DNA from: Thermogemmatispora sp042408965
Lineage (GTDB): Bacteria > Chloroflexota > Ktedonobacteria > Ktedonobacterales > Ktedonobacteraceae
Direction of reading: 5' to 3'
NCBI GenBank assembly: GCA_042408965.1
Contig: JBHOQN010000164.1
Coordinates: 12,307 to 76,306 of the forward strand
Length of the DNA: 64,000 bases
Shown here: positions 59,169 through 64,000 of the stretch, in pieces
How the letters are laid out: each line of letters starts with the position of its first letter
Numbering within the stretch: position 1 is the first letter of the stretch
Notes under the pieces: model-generated
Told to the model about the DNA's origin: nothing
What the model saw: the letters and a program-made list of their open reading frames with translations, nothing else
Database searches by the model: none
Translations under genes and position numbers: made by a program

Positions 59169-60212
59169 CTAGAGCGTATCGGAAGAGAAAATAGCCCGCA
59201 CCAGGCGCTCGGGATCATGGCGGGCCAGCATATCGTCTTCCAGATTGAAATGACCGATGACCACATTGGGAACCATGCGTGAGAGGCGCGCGCGGTCGAC
59301 GACGACCGGCTCGCTCCTCTCCTCGGCGTAGGTGCGCAGCACTTCTTGAGGGAACGGACCATCGTTCACAATCACCCGGTCGACGCGGCCGCCCAGATAG
59401 CGGTGGATCTCGCTCACAAAGTCGGAGGCCTTATAGCCGTCGGTCTCCCCATGCTTGGTCATCAGGTTACAGACATAGACCTTCTCCGCATCGGACTCAC
59501 GCACTGCACGGGCGATGTCCTTAACGAGCAGGTTGGGGATCAGGCTGGTGTAGAGATCGCCTGGACCGATGATGATCAGATCGGCGCGCCGAATAGCGCG
59601 AATGGCCTGCGGACAGGCCGGGGCGTCCTCGGGCACCATGCGCAGACGCATGATAGGTGAGAGTGGCCCCAGATGCTTCTTCCCCCGCGTGTCAATGTCG
59701 GTCTCGCCACAGATCGTGGTGCCATCCTCCAGATCGGCACAGATGGTCGTTTGCGCCAGGGTCACTGGCAGCACGCGCCCGGCCGTGTTGAGCAGCTCCT
59801 GGGCGTCCTCGATGGCCAGCATCAGATCGCCATTGTTCAGATCCTGCAGCCCCTTCAGAATCAGATTCCCCAGGCTATGTCCCCCTACCCCCCCCTTGCG
59901 CGCCGCTCCCTCACCTTCTGCCTCCTCCTCCGCGGACTCGAAACGGTGCATGAATACCTCTCGCCAGAGCGCCCCATTGCGCGCCAGCGCCACCAGCGAC
60001 ATGCGTAGATCTCCCAGAGGAAGCTGGCGACGAAACTCGTCCATCAGGCGGCGCGAGCTTCCCCCACTATCGGACATGGTCACGATCGCGCTGATGTTGT
60101 AGGGATATTTCTTTAAATGTGATAGGAGTGCAAAGGTTCCCGAGCCCCCACCAATGGTGACAACTCGTTTTCCGGCGTTCCGCTCTCCTGTGCGATAGTA
60201 ATGTTCTGGCAC
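59169..60212 (-). CDS. yvcK: YvcK/CofD-like protein (gluconeogenesis factor)
   Basis: The 347-residue protein is of the YvcK group, which binds UDP-sugars and affects carbon metabolism and cell-wall synthesis. Motifs: VVTIGGGSGTFALLSHLK, TMSDSGGSSRRLMDEF, LPLGDLRMSL, GHSLGNLIL, IGPGDLYTSLIPNLLV and LMTKHGETDGY. The GTG at 60212 is preceded by AGGAG seven bases upstream; an in-frame TTG at 60251 would add 13 residues. The usual partners RapZ and WhiA are not here. Confidence 0.92.
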   Translation of the reverse strand: MPEHYYRTGERNAGKRVVTIGGGSGTFALLSHLKKYPYNISAIVTMSDSGGSSRRLMDEFRRQLPLGDLRMSLVALARNGALWREVFMHRFESAEEEAEGEGAARKGGVGGHSLGNLILKGLQDLNNGDLMLAIEDAQELLNTAGRVLPVTLAQTTICADLEDGTTICGETDIDTRGKKHLGPLSPIMRLRMVPEDAPACPQAIRAIRRADLIIIGPGDLYTSLIPNLLVKDIARAVRESDAEKVYVCNLMTKHGETDGYKASDFVSEIHRYLGGRVDRVIVNDGPFPQEVLRTYAEERSEPVVVDRARLSRMVPNVVIGHFNLEDDMLARHDPERLVRAIFSSDTL

Positions 60213-60450
60213 CTTACATCTCCTGCACTGATATCTAGTCTCAACGGTCAAACTACGTGTCTCTCTCGTCTATAGAAACTATACACGGCTGAAGAATCGG
60301 AAGGGAGGGGACATGCCGATCGCTCTCTCGCTCAAATAACACCTCCTCCAGCAAGCACAGAAGCCCTGGCTCTCAAAACAGGCTGGCTCCGAATCGAGTC
60401 AGTCTATCACGCCCTCTCTTTCCTTTGCAAGCAGGCAAAGAAAGGCCCCC
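60213..60450. other. Spacer between yvcK and the PadR promoter
   Basis: No gene is supported. It probably contains the yvcK promoter on the minus strand, which I could not place. The stretch from 60380 to 60450 is not unusual in composition. Confidence 0.35.
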
Positions 60451-60504
60451 TTGACAGCAATCCGATATATCGTTTATACTCCAGAGAGAGTATTCGATAT
60501 ATCG
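60451..60504 (+). promoter_or_regulatory. PadR gene promoter embedded in a large dyad
   Basis: TTGACA (60451-60456) and TATACT (60475-60480) are 18 bases apart. Two perfect CGATATATCG palindromes lie at 60463-60472 (between -35 and -10) and 60495-60504 (downstream of the start). Between them ATACTC and GAGTAT (60476-60481 and 60488-60493) pair as well, so 60463-60504 is a nearly continuous dyad covering the core promoter. This is strong evidence for autoregulation. Confidence 0.8.
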
Positions 60505-60560
60505 CATTCTCACTCTCTGATAGGCAGGCATGCCTGGCAGTACAGAAAGGACGATCGCAC

Positions 60561-61295
60561 ATGTTTGGCAAACGACTGGCGTACGAGTTCTATGGCTGGC
60601 ACGATGAGGAACCGTTTCTCTGGCAGCGAGCTCCGCGGCCACCCTTCCCACCCTTCTGGCACCTGCGCCAGGCCCGGCGTTTCTTCGGTCCCCACGGGCC
60701 TGGACCGCAGAGACCCCTGAACGATGTTGTGGAGCGCCTGCGCATCTTCGGGCGGGGGGATTTGAAATACGCCCTGCTGGAGCTGCTTCAGGAACGCCCC
60801 ATGCACGGCTATGAGATGATGAAGGTCCTTGAAGAGCGCGCCGGGGGCTTCTACATTCCCAGCCCCGGCTCGGTCTACCCGACGCTGCAGATGCTGGAGG
60901 ATCGCGGGCTGGTGAGCGCCAATGAGGTCGAGGGGCGCAAGGTCTACACGATCACTGACGCCGGCCGCGCCTTCCTGGCGGAGCACAGCCGCGAGGCCGG
61001 TGAGGCTGGCCCGCGCTGGAGCCCCGGTCATGGGCCAGGAGGCCGTGGACGCGCCTGGTCTCCTGAACTGCAGGCGCTGCGGCAGGAGGTTCACGAGGTG
61101 ACACGCCTCTTTATGATTGCCGGCCGCACAGCGGTGAATCAGCCTGAGCAGCTGGCCCGCCTGCGCGCGGTGATCGAGCGCACGCGCAAGGACCTGGCAG
61201 AGATGATTTACGGCTCATCTGCCCCGGCCTCTCCCTCGACGGAAGGCGCCAGCGAGCCCGGCGAGACGCCGCCTGCTACTCCTCCCCAGCAGTAA
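60561..61295 (+). CDS. PadR family transcriptional regulator
   Basis: 244 residues. The winged-helix domain (about 64-145) has ALLELLQERPMHGYEMMKVL, IPSPGSVYPTLQMLEDRGLV and RKVYTITDAGRAFL, diagnostic for PadR. A C-terminal helical dimerisation region (about 170-225) follows, then a serine/proline tail. The N-terminal 55 residues are aromatic- and proline-rich (YEFYGWHDEEPFLWQRAPRP), unlike most PadR proteins. AAAGGA precedes the ATG. The dyad upstream suggests it represses itself. No effector transporter follows. Confidence 0.92.
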   Translation: MFGKRLAYEFYGWHDEEPFLWQRAPRPPFPPFWHLRQARRFFGPHGPGPQRPLNDVVERLRIFGRGDLKYALLELLQERPMHGYEMMKVLEERAGGFYIPSPGSVYPTLQMLEDRGLVSANEVEGRKVYTITDAGRAFLAEHSREAGEAGPRWSPGHGPGGRGRAWSPELQALRQEVHEVTRLFMIAGRTAVNQPEQLARLRAVIERTRKDLAEMIYGSSAPASPSTEGASEPGETPPATPPQQ

Positions 61296-61616
61296 AACCC
61301 GGGCTGGGGGGCCAGACAGAGCGGGGCAGCACAGGTCAGCCCGCGCGGCGCATGCAGAGAACGAGCGGACCATCCCGAGCAGAATCCTCCTCGAGATGGT
61401 CCGCGCTGCTCTAGAGAGCTCTGCCATCCTCCAGCTTCCTCTACGGACGCACTTGCCAATCGTTGAGGCACCTCACGATACACTGAGACGCAATCAGAGG
61501 TGGAGGCACCCGGCGGTCTGCTGCCACTCTATGTTGAGTTTTGATAGCAACTATTCATTTTAGCAAGAGGTGTACATGGACGAGGGGGACCTTATATCCA
61601 ATTTATCCTATATATC
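61296..61616. other. Intergenic region after the PadR gene
   Basis: It holds the strong hairpin at 61365-61404 and then an AT-rich stretch (61550-61660). No protein gene is supported; the open frames here lack ribosome binding sites and have unusual codons. Confidence 0.4.
61365..61404 (+). terminator. Hairpin after the PadR gene
   Basis: GCGGACCATC (61365-61374) and GATGGTCCGC (61395-61404) form a perfect 10-bp stem, with a further CGAG/CTCG match inside. It is 70 bases after the PadR stop. No T-tract follows. Confidence 0.6.
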
Positions 61617-61720
61617 TTGTGTACAACGTGAGATTTGGGTTATACTCTATAGGACGGGAATCGCTCTACCACTCTGTGGGCGCGGTGGTGGGGATACAGA
61701 TATCCCGTTTTCTATTTTTC
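61617..61720 (+). ncRNA. Candidate very short transcript with promoter and terminator
   Basis: TTGTGT (61617-61622) and TATACT (61641-61646) at 18-base spacing form a promoter. About 45 bases later GGGATA-CAGA-TATCCC (61691-61706) is followed by GTTTTCTATTTTT, a good intrinsic terminator. Together they would make an RNA of about 65 bases. An ACCAC/GTGGT stem is possible inside. It may instead be a terminator for read-through from PadR with a fortuitous promoter. Confidence 0.35.
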
Positions 61721-61770
61721 AGGGGGATGAAGGCCCCTGCCATGCTGGTCGACACTCTTGCAGCGCGGCA

Positions 61771-62652
61771 TTATGGTTCAGGTTGTAGCCGCACCAGCAT
61801 CAGCCCGAACCAGAGAACCCAGAGCGCAAAGAGCAACGTTGTCGGCGTGGTCAACAGTGCCTGGCCGCTGGTCGGAGCGCCCGCCACCTCAACAGCGCTG
61901 GCGCTGAAGAGGGCCGCCAGCAGAATCGCCAGGTAGCCAAAGGCCACCCAGGCCGGCGGCCAGAGCCGCAATCCGCTGCGCGCGATCAGGAAGCCGAAGA
62001 GGAGCGACGCCAGGGCGAGCAGCGCGCCGCCCACCGTGCTACTCAGGATCGTCAGCAGGCCTACCACGAAGGCGAAACTTGTCGGCACGCCACTGACCAG
62101 TGTAAACGTGTGTACCACCCCCGCCAGATAGACCATGCTCGCAACGCTGCCCAGCACGAAGAGCAGGATGCCCAGCATACCGCTCCAGGCGGCAATGACG
62201 GCGAATCCCTTGCCAGGCCAGGCGATCGCCAGCAACTCCTCCGCCGTTGCCGGCGCAGATGCCGACGTGCGTCCGCCAGCGCCATCGCTCCCATCGCTCC
62301 CATCATCCACTACCTCGGCCACTGCCTCCTCCTGCGTCTCCTCCGCCTCTTCATCGCGTCCCAGCGTCTCCTGCGCCACCAGAATGCGGAAGAGCGTGAA
62401 CGGCAGACTGAGCACCAGAGCGAAGGCCACGATCAAGAGCAGACGATAGCCAGCAAAGGACCAGAGATGCGCCTGCAACCAGGCGACATAGGCGTTCAAG
62501 CGGCCAGTATTCGCCGCACTCAGGGCCTCCGCGTAGCCCTGTGGCAGCAGCAGCAGCCAGAGATAGAGAGGAACCCCCAGCAGCAGCAGGACTGCGCTGA
62601 GCAGATAGTAGGCGCCGTTGATCCGCAGGCGCGTGAGAAACGTGGTTTTCAT
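61771..62652 (-). CDS. Polytopic membrane protein of unknown function
   Basis: 293 residues. A hydrophobic segment (about 15-37) and a second (about 66-88) precede an acidic cytoplasmic loop (about 95-135; EEAEETQEEAVAEVVDDGS). Four more segments follow (GILLFVLGSVASMVYLAGVV, FAFVVGLLTILSSTVGGALL and two more). I do not recognise a family. AGGGG precedes the ATG at 62652; the frame further upstream is likely spacer. It lies 172 bases from ecfT on the same strand. Confidence 0.75.
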   Translation of the reverse strand: MKTTFLTRLRINGAYYLLSAVLLLLGVPLYLWLLLLPQGYAEALSAANTGRLNAYVAWLQAHLWSFAGYRLLLIVAFALVLSLPFTLFRILVAQETLGRDEEAEETQEEAVAEVVDDGSDGSDGAGGRTSASAPATAEELLAIAWPGKGFAVIAAWSGMLGILLFVLGSVASMVYLAGVVHTFTLVSGVPTSFAFVVGLLTILSSTVGGALLALASLLFGFLIARSGLRLWPPAWVAFGYLAILLAALFSASAVEVAGAPTSGQALLTTPTTLLFALWVLWFGLMLVRLQPEP

Positions 62653-62824
62653 CAGAGAACCCCTTCGCCATCGAGCTATCATACATATCATAGCAGGAGG
62701 CGAGCTGTTCTGACAGCCAGGTCCCTGGCAGCAGACAGAGTGGCCAGAGAGGCAGAGCAGAATGCAGACAGACGCAGGAGTGGCAGGACGCGCGAGCAGG
62801 GGGCCGCTGGCGCGGCCCTCTCCC

Positions 62825-63745
62825 CTACTGAGCCGGAGGGAACAGGGCATCGGGGATACCCTGCACATGCAGGAAGTGCAGCGGGCCGGTGGTATACACA
62901 TTGCCCAGGATATTGAGCGCCGTGATCAGCAGAAAGCCGATGATGGTCAGCGTGATCAGAGCGCGATCCAGCGGGCGAGCCTGCAGCTCAGTCAGCCAGG
63001 TGCGCCGGCCCATGCCGAAGCAGCGCAGCTCCATGGCATTGACGATATCCTCCGCACCCACCACAGAGCCAATCACAATGGGCACCACCAGCGGCGCCAG
63101 GCGCGCAATCTTGCCAAAGATCCCGCCACGCAGCTTATCCAGCTCAAAGCCCCGCGCTCGCTGCGCATCGAGCGTCACGCTGAAGTCGCGCGCCAGGGTT
63201 GGCAGAAAGCGAAACGAGAGATCAATGGCATAGGCAAACTTATCGGGCAGCCCCATCTGCTTAAAGGCGACCCCGATATGGCCCGGATCGGTGGTATAGG
63301 GAATGGCCACCGCCAGAAAGGCAATGCTGAAGTTCCGCAAGCCCATCGTCAGCATATAGGCGATACTCTCCACACTGAAGACCAGCGGCTTCGGGCCGAC
63401 ATAAGGCGGCGTGGTAATGAAGCCCACAAAAGGGAGCGAAAAGAGCGTATGCTGGTGGCTCAAGTCGACGCCCTGCACAATCGCCCCGCCAGAGAGAAAA
63501 TAGTTGAAGACCACGATCATCACATTCAGAGCGATAATAAAGAGCCAGGCGCGTTTCGTCTCCGCCCACTTGAGTCGTGCACGGCTATAGTAAAAGGCCG
63601 TCGCCAGAAAGCCACCCAGGATCAGCCAGATATTGGAGGTCTGAGCCGCCGCCAGACCAAAGGCGATCAGCAACAGAAACTTGCAGCGCGGGTCGAGCCG
63701 ATGGATCGGCGTCTCGCGCTTGATATAAGGAAAAGTGATCAACAT
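62825..63745 (-). CDS. ecfT: Energy-coupling factor transporter transmembrane protein EcfT
   Basis: The T component of an ECF vitamin or metal transporter couples two ATPases to an S component. The 306-residue protein has about five membrane segments (KFLLLIAFGLAAAQTSNIWL; AYMLTMGLRNFSIAFLAVAI) and the family coupling motifs with Ala-Arg-Gly in DAQRARGFELD and the second motif in MELRCFGMGRR. It is followed downstream by an unknown membrane protein and preceded by an S-component-like gene. The ATPase genes are probably beyond the window. Confidence 0.92.
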   Translation of the reverse strand: MLITFPYIKRETPIHRLDPRCKFLLLIAFGLAAAQTSNIWLILGGFLATAFYYSRARLKWAETKRAWLFIIALNVMIVVFNYFLSGGAIVQGVDLSHQHTLFSLPFVGFITTPPYVGPKPLVFSVESIAYMLTMGLRNFSIAFLAVAIPYTTDPGHIGVAFKQMGLPDKFAYAIDLSFRFLPTLARDFSVTLDAQRARGFELDKLRGGIFGKIARLAPLVVPIVIGSVVGAEDIVNAMELRCFGMGRRTWLTELQARPLDRALITLTIIGFLLITALNILGNVYTTGPLHFLHVQGIPDALFPPAQ

Positions 63746-63846
63746 CGCTCATATGCCTCGGAATTCGCTCATCAGGAGAACAGCCAGAGGGGACAGAGCA
63801 CATCAGCGGCCGCAGCCCTGCCCCTCCGACACAGCAGTGCCTCAGG

Positions 63847-64000
63847 CTAGCGGCCGCGGCGCACAACCGCCGCCTGATAGGCCAGCAAGAGAATGGGCAA
63901 CAGGATCAGGCCATTGATCAGGTCAGACCCCGCGGCCGGAATCAGATAGCCGGTCGTTGCTGCCAGGGGTGTCAGCTTCGAGAGCCAGATCTCCGTGTAG
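63847..64000 (-). CDS. C-terminal end of a membrane protein, probably an ECF S component
   Basis: Fifty residues end the gene at the TAG (complement of 63847-63849), running off the window. The segment contains a membrane-spanning end (LINGLILLPILLLAYQAAVV) and a basic tail RRGR, as in ECF substrate-binding (S) or related membrane proteins. Its position 101 bases before ecfT on the same strand supports this; the substrate cannot be read from this piece. Confidence 0.55.
   Translation of the reverse strand, partial: YTEIWLSKLTPLAATTGYLIPAAGSDLINGLILLPILLLAYQAAVVRRGR

Noticed and set aside
62762..63850. Plus-strand frame of 362 residues opposite ecfT
   Set aside because: Antisense shadow without domains; ecfT motifs are unambiguous on the minus strand.
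1..64000. CRISPR arrays, insertion sequences or prophage
   Set aside because: No direct repeats with regular unique spacers, no transposase or integrase and no phage structural genes were seen anywhere in the window.

Overview
The window reads as chromosome from a GC-rich, free-living bacterium. The protein set points to Chloroflexota, most likely a Ktedonobacteria-type (Thermogemmatispora-like) genome: a two-subunit glycine decarboxylase, a dnaB - DnaD-like - DnaI-like primosome operon, GAF-rich soluble histidine kinases, TPR and DUF4129 proteins and ECF transporter parts. This placement is inferred from protein character; no rRNA is present. No prophage, transposase or CRISPR array was seen. 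Many genes have a clear AGGAGG-type Shine-Dalgarno site, and I used these to move several starts inward.

Layout. 1-5.2 kb (minus): glycine cleavage operon gcvT-gcvH-gcvPA-gcvPB. 5.3-8.9 kb: an ABC ATPase fused to a LytTR DNA-binding domain, divergent from an ABC-2 exporter pair. 9.2-13.6 kb: GAF histidine kinase, receiver protein, TPR protein. 13.6-19.6 kb: queA, a DUF4129 membrane protein and an orphan DNA adenine methylase preceded by a 10-bp-period repeat. 20-25.4 kb: receiver protein, plsX, J-domain protein, dut, DedA protein and a primary-type sigma factor. 25.5-34.2 kb: M20 peptidase, SRAP protein, two methyltransferases, a DUF512 radical SAM protein, a transaldolase-family protein and a YtcJ-type amidohydrolase. 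34.2-38.5 kb: the primosome operon next to a dense DnaA-box cluster. 38.5-44.8 kb: two cyclophilins, signal peptidase I, a CBS protein and a two-domain glycosyltransferase with a small upstream ORF. 45.3-51.3 kb: a GGDEF-like/MshEN protein with a phosphodiesterase-fold protein, an ECF-type sigma factor, a DA1-like zinc-ribbon peptidase, an AI-2E family permease and tRNA-Gln. 51.4-64 kb: iorBA, a MocR regulator facing an eIF-2B-like protein, a cyclotransferase-fold membrane protein, a GYD protein, YvcK, a PadR regulator with a large dyad operator, a membrane protein, ecfT and a partial S-component-like gene.

Strongest signals beyond ordinary genes: (1) seven DnaA-box-like sites at 38124-38267 beside the dnaB operon, a candidate oriC or DnaA-controlled region; (2) a gene-free minus-strand unit at 30.49-30.74 kb with 11-bp GTTCATG direct repeats, a -10 and an intrinsic terminator, a candidate phosphate-responsive small RNA; (3) operator-like dyads and repeats upstream of the PadR and MocR genes and at 57.1 kb; (4) the 44.6-47.5 kb locus, which links a small ORF, a glycosyltransferase, a c-di-GMP-type protein and a phosphohydrolase-like protein lacking two metal ligands.
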